NCBI RefSeq assembly: GCF_947378715.1
Contig: NZ_CANCLE010000185.1
Location: 1 to 7,025, forward strand
Reading direction: 5' to 3'
Origin: Phenylobacterium aquaticum
GTDB lineage: Bacteria > Pseudomonadota > Alphaproteobacteria > Caulobacterales > Caulobacteraceae
DNA length: 7,025 nt
This document shows, one piece after another, positions 1 through 5,836 of the stretch. The position numbers and the translations under genes were made by a program. The notes under the pieces were generated by a model that made no database searches, was not told the DNA's origin, and saw only the letters and a program-made list of their open reading frames with translations. Numbering within the stretch: the stretch's first letter is position 1; each line of letters begins with the position of its first letter.

Positions 1-485
1 CGCACCGCCCCATAGGCGGCGCCGGGAGACCGGCTCAGGGCCTTGACCCGATAGGCGCCGTCGACGGGATCGAAGCCCTCGCCCAGGAACACGGCCGCCC
101 AGGCGTCGTCGGGCCGGTCGGCGACCTCGGCGGGGTCGCGATCGGTCACAGCGCGGACGGCGGCGACGGTCGCGGTCTTCACCAGGGTCGGCTGTTCAAA
201 GCCATAGCCCCGCGCCGCCAGGGCGTCGCGGACGGCCTGAAGTCCCGGCGCATCCGCCACCCGGAAGGCCGGCGACAGGCCGCGCGACCGATAGGCCGCC
301 TCGATGGCGTCCAGCACAGCGGGATCATGCGGCAGGTTGTGGCTGAGCGGCACGGCGCTGGCCGCGCGGCGGATGGTGCCGGGATCGAGCCCCACCAGCC
401 AGCCTTCGATCTCCAGCACCTCGTCGGGCGCCACGGCGGCCAGGGTCGCCCGCTCTATGGCCTCGATATCCGCCGCCTGGATCAA
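1..485 (-). CDS. GNAT-type N-acetyltransferase, N-terminal part (truncated by window edge)
   Basis: Reading leftward from a TTG at 485 gives 161 complete codons that stay open to the left edge. The protein begins LIQAADIEAIERATLAAVAP (first residue Met if TTG initiates). It then shows the pattern of the N-terminal half of a two-part GNAT family: EGWLVGLDPGTIRRAASAVPL, later an AYRSRGLSPAFRV block, ARGYGFEQPTLVKTA, and near the edge WAAVFLGEGFDPVDGAYRVK followed by SRSPGAAYGAV. In that family the acetyl-CoA-binding fold follows this point, so the catalytic part lies outside the window and the substrate cannot be predicted. The start is chosen because TTG overlaps the smpB stop (TTGA) and a GAAGGA ribosome-binding sequence lies six bases upstream. 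An in-frame ATG at 524, inside smpB, is the alternative. It is probably the third gene of the dapA-smpB operon. The family call rests on remembered sequence pattern, not a search. Confidence 0.7.
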   Translation of the reverse strand, partial: MIQAADIEAIERATLAAVAPDEVLEIEGWLVGLDPGTIRRAASAVPLSHNLPHDPAVLDAIEAAYRSRGLSPAFRVADAPGLQAVRDALAARGYGFEQPTLVKTATVAAVRAVTDRDPAEVADRPDDAWAAVFLGEGFDPVDGAYRVKALSRSPGAAYGAV

Positions 486-937
486 CCCCGGTCCTTCATC
501 AACCGGGCCTTGTCGCGTTGCCATTCACGGTCGGCCGTGGCCTGGCGCTTGTCGTGGTTCTGCTTGCCCTTGGCCAGCGCCAGCTCAAGCTTGGCCAGGC
601 CCTTCTCGTTCCAATAGAGCTTGATCGGAATGATCGTGCGGCCCTCGCGCTGCACGGCCCCGATCAGCTTGCCGATCTGCTTCTTGTGCAGCAGCAGCTT
701 CCGATGGCGGCGCGGCTCGTGATTGAAGCGGTTGGCGTGGCCATAGGGCGGGATGTCCGAATTGATCAGGACGATCTCGCCGTTCTCCACCGAGGCGTAG
801 GACTCGGCGATATTGGCGCGACCCACGCGCAGCGACTTCACCTCGGTGCCGGTCAGCATCAGGCCGGCCTCGAAGGTCTCCTCGAGGAAATAGTCGTACC
901 GCGCTCGCCGGTTCTCGGCGATCAGCTTGCCGGTCAT
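482..937 (-). CDS. smpB: SsrA-binding protein SmpB
   Basis: SmpB binds the tRNA-like part of tmRNA (SsrA) and carries it into the A site of stalled ribosomes for trans-translation in the cytoplasm. The 151-residue product fits the family length. Visible family signatures are the N-terminal IAENRRARYDYFLEETFEAG (residues 6-25), LTGTEVKSLR (28-37) with the RNA-facing loop, the GRANIAESYASV block (39-50), INSDIPPYGHAN (58-69), the basic NHEPRRHRKLLLHKKQI (72-88), IIPIKLYWNEKGLAKLELALAKGK (102-125), and a lysine/arginine-rich tail with DKR (129-131) that would enter the mRNA channel. The ATG at 937 shares its A with the dapA stop (TGATG), which argues for reinitiation after dapA. The frame is open further upstream, but that stretch lies inside dapA and does not resemble SmpB. 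No strong Shine-Dalgarno sequence precedes the start, which fits translational coupling. The gene's end overlaps the start of the downstream acetyltransferase. Confidence 0.97.
   Translation of the reverse strand: MTGKLIAENRRARYDYFLEETFEAGLMLTGTEVKSLRVGRANIAESYASVENGEIVLINSDIPPYGHANRFNHEPRRHRKLLLHKKQIGKLIGAVQREGRTIIPIKLYWNEKGLAKLELALAKGKQNHDKRQATADREWQRDKARLMKDRG
492..497 (-). promoter_or_regulatory. Ribosome-binding site deciding the GNAT gene's TTG start
   Basis: On the minus strand GAAGGA lies within the last codons of smpB, six bases before the TTG at 485. This is good Shine-Dalgarno sequence and spacing. It favours the TTG start, coupled to smpB termination, over the upstream ATG at 524. 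Confidence 0.55.
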
Positions 938-1821
938 CAGATCACGCCCGCCTCGCGCAATGCGGCGAGGACCTCCGCGCGCGAGCCTTCCGAGGCCGGC
1001 GCGATCGGCAGTCGGGCCGTCTCCAGGCAGAGGCCCAGATGGGCGAGGGCGAACTTGGTCGGCGCCGGCGAATTGTCGGTGAACAGCGCCTTGTGCAGAC
1101 GCACCAGACGATCCTGCCAATAGAGCGCCGTCTTCCAGTCCCCCGACAGGGCGGCGTTGTAGAAAGCCGCGCAGAGATCGGGGGCGACGTTGGAAGTCAC
1201 CGAGATGCAGCCATGGCCGCCATGGGCCATGTAGCCCAGCGCTGTGGGATCATCGCCGGACAGCATCACCCAGCCGGGCTCGCAGCCGATGCGCTGCAGC
1301 GTGGCGCGGGCCATGTCGCCGGTAGCATCCTTGATGCCGACGATATTGGGCAGCTTGGACAGCCGGATCAGCACGGCGTCGGAGATGTCGACGCTGGTCC
1401 GCGACGGGACATTATAGACCAGCACCGGCAGCTGGACGGCGTCGTTGATCGCCGCATAGTGGGCGTAGAGCCCCTCCTGGCTGGGGCGATTATAGTAGGG
1501 CGTCACCACCAGGGCGGCGTCGGCGCCCACGGTCTTGGCGTGACGGACCAGCTCGATGGCCTCGGCGGTGGAATTGGATCCGGCCCCGGCGACGACCGGC
1601 ACGCGGCCAGCCACGGTTTTCACGCACAGCTCCACAACCCGACGGTGTTCGTCATGGCTGAGCGTCGAGGTTTCGCCTGTGGTGCCCACCGGCACCACGC
1701 CATGGACGCCGCCCGCGATCTGGCGCTCGACGAGGGCTATATAGGCCGTCTCATCCACCGCGCCGTCGCGAAAGGGAGTGACGAGCGCCGGCATGACGCC
1801 CTGGAACAAAGGATCGGACAT
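937..1821 (-). CDS. dapA: 4-hydroxy-tetrahydrodipicolinate synthase DapA
   Basis: DapA condenses pyruvate with aspartate-semialdehyde, the committed step to diaminopimelate (peptidoglycan) and lysine, in the cytoplasm. From the ATG at 1821 the protein has 294 residues, close to E. coli DapA (292), with a typical TIM-barrel sequence. Numbered from that Met, GTTGET (46-51) contains T47, and TPYYNRPSQEG (107-117) contains Y110. YNVPSRT (136-142) contains Y136 and R141, and GIKDATG (162-168) contains the Schiff-base lysine K164. These match E. coli T44, Y107, Y133, R138 and K161. Counterparts of the E. coli lysine-binding allosteric residues also appear (H56, H59, N83, E87, Y109), so feedback inhibition by lysine is plausible (inference). 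A TTG nine bases upstream (1830) is a possible alternative start, but MSDPLFQGVMPALVTPF resembles family N-termini better. Neither start has a clear ribosome-binding sequence. It is the first gene of the leftward dapA-smpB-acetyltransferase unit. Confidence 0.97.
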   Translation of the reverse strand: MSDPLFQGVMPALVTPFRDGAVDETAYIALVERQIAGGVHGVVPVGTTGETSTLSHDEHRRVVELCVKTVAGRVPVVAGAGSNSTAEAIELVRHAKTVGADAALVVTPYYNRPSQEGLYAHYAAINDAVQLPVLVYNVPSRTSVDISDAVLIRLSKLPNIVGIKDATGDMARATLQRIGCEPGWVMLSGDDPTALGYMAHGGHGCISVTSNVAPDLCAAFYNAALSGDWKTALYWQDRLVRLHKALFTDNSPAPTKFALAHLGLCLETARLPIAPASEGSRAEVLAALREAGVI

Positions 1822-1951
1822 GGTCTGCAAAAAGCCGTGAAAGCGAGGCCCGGTGTTGCGGCCTCATGATTTGGGCGGACAATATGGCGCGGTGGCCTCG
1901 CGCTGCAACTCATCTGCATATCTAATCGGATCAAACTAGGAGCGTTTCGTT
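1822..1951. promoter_or_regulatory. Divergent intergenic region between dapA and the lytic transglycosylase gene
   Basis: This stretch of about 130 bp separates two divergent starts and must hold, or lie close to, promoters for both. It is locally more AT-rich than the surrounding genes, mainly around 1865-1885 and 1910-1950. For dapA, a weak sigma70-like pair can be read on the minus strand: TTGCAG, 18 bases, then TATTGT (roughly 1881-1910). Each hexamer matches only part of its consensus. I cannot pick a convincing promoter for the rightward gene. I see no long open frame, strong hairpin or riboswitch-like structure. Confidence 0.4.
1938..1942 (+). promoter_or_regulatory. Ribosome-binding site supporting the TTG start of the lytic transglycosylase
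   Basis: AGGAG lies nine bases before the TTG at 1952. The next in-frame ATG would begin inside the hydrophobic core of the signal peptide, so this site and the intact export signal both support TTG as the start. Confidence 0.65.
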
Positions 1952-4087
1952 TTGCCGTCCAAGGCCACCAAGGCAGTTGTGACCATCGCCATCGCCGCGA
2001 TGGCCTTTGGCGTGGCCGAGGCTCAGCAAGCGCCTACGGACCAGCGACCCGAGGGTTCCACCACGCCCATCGAGCTGACCCAGACCCCGGCGACCGCCTA
2101 TCGGGCCTCGCTGTCGGACGGCGATGCGGCCTCCCTCAAGAGCGCGCTTGATTCGGCGCGACGGGCGGATATCGGCGGCGCGCGCTCGGCGATCGCGGCG
2201 ATTTCCGATCCGATCGCCCGCAAGATCGCCACCTGGGCGCTTGTCGACGCCAATTCGGATTCGCTGACCTTCTTTGACCTGGACCAGGCCCGGCGTGACC
2301 TGGCCGGCTGGCCCAGGGCCGTGCGCCGCCAGACGGCGGCGGAGAAACTGGTCGAGACCTCGGGCCAGAGCCCCGCCCAGATCATCGCCTGGTTCGGCGG
2401 CTCCGAACCCCTGACCCCGCAGGGCGCCATGGCCCTGGCCGGCGCCTACCGCGCGCTCGGCCAGAACGACGCCGCCGCCAAGCTGATCCGCCATTTCTGG
2501 CGCGACCGGATGTTCGAGGCCGAACCCCAGCGCCAGATGCTGACCCGGTTCGGCGATGTCCTGACCACCGAAGACCACGTCCGCCGCGCCGACGTCATCC
2601 TGTTCGGCGGCCAGGGACCGGCGGCCCGCGACATGATCCCGCTGCTGCCGCCCGACCAGCAGCAGCTGGCGCAGGCGCGGATCGCGCTGCGCTCCAATGT
2701 CGGCAACGCCCAGTCGATCGCCGCCAACCTGCCCGCCAGCGTGGCCGACAGTCCGGGCCTGGCCTTCGAGCGGGCGGTCTATTACCGCAAGCACGGCATG
2801 GAGGACCTGGCCCGGGGCCTGGTCGCCAAGTTCCCGACCGACCTGCCCTTCCCCGAAATGGCCGACCGCGTCTGGGATGAGCGCTATCAGCTGACCCTGT
2901 CGGCCCTGCGCGCGGGCGACGCTGCCGGCGCATATGCCGCGGCGGCGCACAGCGGCCTGACCACCGGCGCCGACGCCGCCGAAGCCGAGTTCTATGCTGG
3001 CTGGATCGCCCTGACCCGGCTGAAGAACCCCGCCGTGGCCGACACCCACTTCGCCGCCATCGAGCGGATCGGCTCCTCGCCCATCACGCGCGGACGGGCC
3101 TTCTACTGGCGCGGCCGGGCCGCCGAAGCCCAGGGCGACCAGGCCCGGGCCCAGGCCTATTATTCAGCAGGCGCCAAGTACTACACCACCTTCTATGGCC
3201 TCCTGTCGGCGGAGAAGGTCGACGGCGGGCGTCTGGTCATGGGCTATGACCCCCAGCTCACCCAATCCGACCGGACCCGGTTCGAGGGGCGCGAGACCGT
3301 CCGCGCCGCCCGCATCCTGATCGAGAACGGCAATCGCGACCTGTTCCGCACCTTCGTCCTGGCCCTGGACGACGTCCTGCCGACCGCCGAGGAAGAAGCC
3401 CTGCTGGTCGATATGGCGCGCGGCTATGGCGAGATCGACACCTCGATGAAGGCCGTGCGATCGGCCGCCCAGCGTGGCTTCATCCTGCCCCAGCGCGGCT
3501 ATCCGGTCCGCACCCCGCCCGGCGCCTTCAACGCCCCGGAACCGGCCCTGGTGCTGGGCATCACCCGCCAGGAAAGCGGCTTTGACCCCATGGTGCGCTC
3601 CGGCGTCGGCGCGCGGGGCATGATGCAGCTGATGCCCGGCACCGCCGCCCTGGTCGCCCGCAAGGTCGGCGTCGCCTATTCCAGCGGCCAGCTGGACGAC
3701 CCCGACTACAATATGCGCCTGGGCTCCACCTATCTGGGAGACCTGGTCGGCTCGTTCTCCGGGTCCTATGTCATGGCGGTCGCGGCCTATAACGCCGGTC
3801 CTGGCCGCCCGACCCTTTGGTCGAGCTACTGCGGCGACCCGCGCACCGGCAGCGGCGATCCCATCGACTTCATCGAGTGCATCCCGTTCAGCGAGACGCG
3901 GAACTATGTGATGCGGGTGATGGAGGGCATGCAGCTCTATCGCGCCCGGCTGAACGGCGGGACCACCCAGATCACCTTGTCGAGCGATCTGAAGCGCGGC
4001 GGCTACGGCTATGTGATCGCCACCGACACCGCCACGGCCGCGCCACCGGCCTCGGTCGTCAGCATGGCGCCGATCCCCAACCCCTAG
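1952..4087 (+). CDS. slt: Exported Slt-family lytic murein transglycosylase
   Basis: Enzymes of this family cleave the MurNAc-GlcNAc bond of peptidoglycan in the periplasm and leave a 1,6-anhydro-MurNAc end. The 711-residue protein starts with a Sec-type signal peptide: basic MPSKATK, a hydrophobic core and a likely cut after AEA (residue 24, before QQ). Residues of about 40-500 are alanine-rich and helical, like the U-shaped superhelical domain of Slt70 (645 residues in E. coli). The C-terminal SLT (GH23) domain is clear: ITRQESGFDP with catalytic Glu541, GMMQLMPGTA (from 556), AAYNAGPGR (611-619) and IPFSETRNYVMRVM (from 644). A tail of about 45 residues ends in a Pro/Ala-rich stretch. The only two cysteines, C627 and C643, flank a short insertion next to the active-site region and could form a disulfide. 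It stands alone, divergent from dapA and convergent with the TetR gene. The exact subfamily within Caulobacter-type transglycosylases cannot be decided here. Confidence 0.95.
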   Translation: MPSKATKAVVTIAIAAMAFGVAEAQQAPTDQRPEGSTTPIELTQTPATAYRASLSDGDAASLKSALDSARRADIGGARSAIAAISDPIARKIATWALVDANSDSLTFFDLDQARRDLAGWPRAVRRQTAAEKLVETSGQSPAQIIAWFGGSEPLTPQGAMALAGAYRALGQNDAAAKLIRHFWRDRMFEAEPQRQMLTRFGDVLTTEDHVRRADVILFGGQGPAARDMIPLLPPDQQQLAQARIALRSNVGNAQSIAANLPASVADSPGLAFERAVYYRKHGMEDLARGLVAKFPTDLPFPEMADRVWDERYQLTLSALRAGDAAGAYAAAAHSGLTTGADAAEAEFYAGWIALTRLKNPAVADTHFAAIERIGSSPITRGRAFYWRGRAAEAQGDQARAQAYYSAGAKYYTTFYGLLSAEKVDGGRLVMGYDPQLTQSDRTRFEGRETVRAARILIENGNRDLFRTFVLALDDVLPTAEEEALLVDMARGYGEIDTSMKAVRSAAQRGFILPQRGYPVRTPPGAFNAPEPALVLGITRQESGFDPMVRSGVGARGMMQLMPGTAALVARKVGVAYSSGQLDDPDYNMRLGSTYLGDLVGSFSGSYVMAVAAYNAGPGRPTLWSSYCGDPRTGSGDPIDFIECIPFSETRNYVMRVMEGMQLYRARLNGGTTQITLSSDLKRGGYGYVIATDTATAAPPASVVSMAPIPNP

Positions 4088-4103
4088 GCGGTTTGGCGCC
4101 TAG
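4084..4103. terminator. Inverted repeat at the slt/TetR convergent junction, possible bidirectional terminator
   Basis: CTAGGCG (4084-4090) and CGCCTAG (4097-4103) form a perfect 7-bp stem with a 6-base loop. The TAG stop of slt (4085-4087) lies in the left arm and the TAG stop of the TetR gene (4102-4100 on the minus strand) in the right arm. No U-tract follows on either strand, so intrinsic termination would be weak. Its position in the 12-bp gap between convergent genes is the main support. Confidence 0.4.
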
Positions 4104-4729
4104 TCCGCCACCAGCCCGTGCATGAGGCCGTCCAGGGTCACCTGGATCAGTTCCTCGGTCGGCGCCCATTCGAAGGTCGGCCGCAGGATCAGCAGCGCGA
4201 CGACACCATGGCAGGCGCCCCACAGGACCTGGGCGGCGGAATCCGCCGTGCCGGTGCGCAGCCGGCCCTCGGCCGCCATTTCGCGCACCACGCCGGAGAA
4301 GATTTCATAGCAGCGGGCGCTGAGCTCGGCGGTGCTCTCGGCCCAGACGTCGGACACCGGATTGGTCCCTGAGAACACCAGCTGATAGGCGTTGGGATGC
4401 TCCAGCCCCCAGCGCATATAGGCGTCGAGCATCTGCTTGACCCGGGTGACCGGATCCAGCGGCTTGGCCGCCAGCTCGGCGTTGCGTTCCAGCAGCTGGA
4501 TGATCGTCCGCTCGCAGATCTCGAGCAGGATGCAGCCCTTGTCGGGGAAGTGCATGTAGAGGGCGGTGGACGACACGCCGACCTCGTCGGCGATCTTACG
4601 GATGGTCGCGCCTTCGTATCCCTCGGCCACGAAGATTCGCTCCGCCGCCTCCAGGATCTCGGCGCGGCGCAGATGGCCGTCGCCCTTGGGTTTCCTCGCC
4701 GAGCGCCGCGTGGTCACTGCCGTGGTCAC
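4100..4729 (-). CDS. TetR/AcrR-family transcriptional regulator with a WHG-like C-terminal domain
   Basis: This is a dimeric DNA-binding repressor type whose C-terminal pocket binds a small ligand. The 209-residue protein has a basic, flexible N-terminus (residues 1-20) and then a textbook TetR helix-turn-helix: RRAEILEAAERIFVAEGYEG (21-40), TIRKIADEVGVSSTALYMHF (42-61) and PDKGCILLEI (62-71). The C-terminal half contains GLEHPNAYQLVFS (108-120) and LWGACHGVVAL (169-179). Its W-x3-HG pattern resembles the WHG-type TetR C-terminal domain. The ligand is unknown. The start is GTG at 4729, supported by GGAAGGAA just upstream; a second in-frame GTG at 4717 is possible. It is divergent from the methyltransferase pair, and the shared intergenic region contains a 19-bp palindrome that could be its operator. 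Autoregulation, with or without control of the methyltransferases, is therefore likely by inference. Confidence 0.93.
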   Translation of the reverse strand: MTTAVTTRRSARKPKGDGHLRRAEILEAAERIFVAEGYEGATIRKIADEVGVSSTALYMHFPDKGCILLEICERTIIQLLERNAELAAKPLDPVTRVKQMLDAYMRWGLEHPNAYQLVFSGTNPVSDVWAESTAELSARCYEIFSGVVREMAAEGRLRTGTADSAAQVLWGACHGVVALLILRPTFEWAPTEELIQVTLDGLMHGLVAD

Positions 4730-4733
4730 GGGG

Positions 4734-4741
4734 TTCCTTCC
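4734..4741 (-). promoter_or_regulatory. Ribosome-binding site for the GTG start of the TetR gene
   Basis: On the minus strand GGAAGGAA ends four bases before the GTG at 4729; its GGAAGG core is six bases away. It supports the first GTG over the in-frame GTG at 4717. Confidence 0.6.
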
Positions 4742-4814
4742 GTAATGACAACACTATGTTTTTCTTGTTCCGGCGAGCGGAAACCAAAACAGGTGACGTG
4801 GCAAGCCCGCTCGC

Positions 4815-4833
4815 TGGAAATGGGACATTTCCA
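4815..4833. promoter_or_regulatory. 19-bp palindrome, candidate TetR-family operator
   Basis: TGGAAATG-GGA-CATTTCCA is a perfect inverted repeat with 8-bp arms and a 3-base spacer. It lies in the divergent region, about 85 bp upstream of the regulator start and about 100 bp upstream of the methyltransferase start. A further half-site-like AAATGG follows at 4838-4843, so a second overlapping pair, CATTT with AAATG, is present. Length, symmetry and placement fit a TetR-dimer operator. Binding by the adjacent regulator is inference. Confidence 0.5.
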
Positions 4834-4850
4834 TGACAAATGGCCGCGCT

Positions 4851-4867
4851 GGGGCCGAAGCGGCCCC
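4851..4867. repeat. Compact GC-rich inverted repeat
   Basis: GGGGCCG (4851-4857) and CGGCCCC (4861-4867) are perfect complements around AAG. Transcribed rightward, this would give a very stable hairpin in the leader of the methyltransferase gene. There is no T-run after it, so it is not a typical intrinsic terminator. It could be an RNA structure, part of a protein site, or chance in GC-rich DNA. Confidence 0.4.
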
Positions 4868-4872
4868 CGATG

Positions 4873-4921
4873 GCCGGTTCCCGACGATCCGCGCGACTGG
4901 ACGGGCCGCGTCCGAACCGGC
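4873..4921 (+). repeat. Inverted repeat with a nested hairpin in the methyltransferase leader
   Basis: GCCGGTTC (4873-4880) pairs perfectly with GAACCGGC (4914-4921). Inside, GGACG (4899-4903) pairs with CGTCC (4909-4913), and this inner hairpin ends directly against the right outer arm. The outer arm stops one base before the AAGG ribosome-binding sequence at 4923. If the region is transcribed, folding could affect access to the start at 4934. No known riboswitch class is recognised. Confidence 0.35.
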
Positions 4922-4922
4922 T

Positions 4923-4926
4923 AAGG
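4923..4926 (+). promoter_or_regulatory. Ribosome-binding site for the class I methyltransferase
   Basis: AAGG lies seven bases before the ATG at 4934. It is short but well spaced, and supports this start over the in-frame ATG at 4976. It sits directly beside the right arm of the leader inverted repeat. Confidence 0.45.
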
Positions 4927-4933
4927 CCTGCCC

Positions 4934-5836
4934 ATGACCGCCTCCCGTCCCGCCGTCGCTGAAGCGCCCGGTGTCATGCGCACCCAGGGCTGGGCGGACT
5001 ATGCCCTGATCGACTCCGGCCATGGCCGCAAGCTCGAGCGCTACGGCCCCTATCTGGTCGTGCGTCCCGAGCCCCAGTGCCTGTGGAGCCCGCGCCTGTC
5101 CGAGGCCGAATGGGCCAAGGCCGACGCCGTGTTCGACCCCACCGACGAGGAGGACGCCGGCCGCTGGCGCTTCCAGGGGCGGCCGAAGGAGACCTGGCCC
5201 CTGGGCTGGGGGGACGTGCGGTTCAACGCCCGCTTCACCGCCTTCCGCCACCTGGCCTTCTTCCCCGAGCAGGCCGCCAACTGGGCCTGGCTGGACCAGA
5301 AGGTGCGCGCCGCAGAAGGTCAGCCCAAGGTGCTGAACCTGTTCGGCTATACCGGCGTCGCCAGCCTGGTCTGCGCCGCCGCCGGCGCCGCCGTCACCCA
5401 TGTGGACGCGTCGAAGAAGGCCATAGGCTGGGCGCGGGAAAACGCGGCGCTGTCCGGCCTGGAGGATCGTCCCATCCGCTGGATCTGCGAGGACGCGCGC
5501 CGTTATGTGCAGCGCGAGGTGCGCCGGGGCTCGCGCTATGACGGCATCATCCTCGACCCGCCGAAATATGGCCGAGGCCCAGACGGCGAGGTCTGGAAGC
5601 TGTTCGACAACCTGCCTGAGCTTTCCACCCTATGCGCCGAGCTGCTCTCGGAAAAGCCCGCCTTCCTGCTGTTGAACGCCTACGCCGAACGGATTTCCGG
5701 CGCGGCCCTGGCCGGCCTGCTCTCCGACAAGCTCTCCACCCGCGGCGGCCGGATCGAGTGGGGCGAGCTGGCGCTCTGCCAGGAGGGCGGCGATCGCGAG
5801 ATCGGCATGAGCTTCTACGCCCGGTGGGCCGCGTGA
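4934..5836 (+). CDS. Class I SAM-dependent methyltransferase, RlmI-like (probable rRNA/RNA target)
   Basis: This protein of 300 residues is a Rossmann-fold methyltransferase. Motif I is PKVLNLFGYTGVASL (131-145), motif II the acidic HVDASKKAIGWARENA (156-171) with D158, motif III WICEDARRYV (183-192) with D187, and motif IV DPPKYGRG (208-215). The N-terminal 100 residues (GWADYALIDSGHGRKLERYG, then LVVRPEPQCLW) and the DPPK-type motif IV place it near the COG1092 group, which includes the 23S rRNA m5C methyltransferase RlmI. It lacks the usual E. coli RlmI length (396), and I cannot see a PUA domain, so the exact target is uncertain. The ATG at 4934 is preceded by AAGG; an ATG at 4976 (residue 15) is an alternative whose product would start MRTQGWADY. 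The 3' end overlaps the next methyltransferase gene, suggesting coupled translation. No N-terminal export signal is seen, so it is cytoplasmic. Confidence 0.88.
   Translation: MTASRPAVAEAPGVMRTQGWADYALIDSGHGRKLERYGPYLVVRPEPQCLWSPRLSEAEWAKADAVFDPTDEEDAGRWRFQGRPKETWPLGWGDVRFNARFTAFRHLAFFPEQAANWAWLDQKVRAAEGQPKVLNLFGYTGVASLVCAAAGAAVTHVDASKKAIGWARENAALSGLEDRPIRWICEDARRYVQREVRRGSRYDGIILDPPKYGRGPDGEVWKLFDNLPELSTLCAELLSEKPAFLLLNAYAERISGAALAGLLSDKLSTRGGRIEWGELALCQEGGDREIGMSFYARWAA

Noticed and set aside
304..624. Plus-strand open frames opposite the GNAT/smpB junction
   Set aside because: The translations are Ser/Pro/Ala/Arg-rich without family resemblance, while the opposite strand encodes recognisable SmpB and GNAT-type sequence.
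938..1120. N-terminal extension of the smpB frame into dapA
   Set aside because: The frame stays open, but the extra residues are not SmpB-like, lie within dapA coding sequence, and the ATG at 937 gives the normal SmpB length and N-terminus.
1039..1869. Long open frame on the plus strand opposite dapA (276 codons)
   Set aside because: It is antisense to a confidently identified gene. Its Gly/Ala/His/Arg-rich translation matches no family and is the usual by-product of GC-rich third positions.
1931..3049. Long open frame on the minus strand opposite the first half of slt (372 codons)
   Set aside because: The sequence is low-complexity (Gly/Arg/Gln-rich), has no domain signature and is fully explained as the mirror of the transglycosylase codons.
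4750..4760. Small palindrome AACA-CTA-TGTT near the TetR start, considered as an operator
   Set aside because: The arms are only 4 bp, so chance is likely. The 19-bp palindrome at 4815-4833 is a far better candidate.
4754..5401. Minus-strand open frame overlapping the intergenic region and the class I methyltransferase
   Set aside because: It is a glycine-rich translation opposite a gene with clear SAM-binding motifs, and it crosses the palindromic regulatory region. No support for coding.
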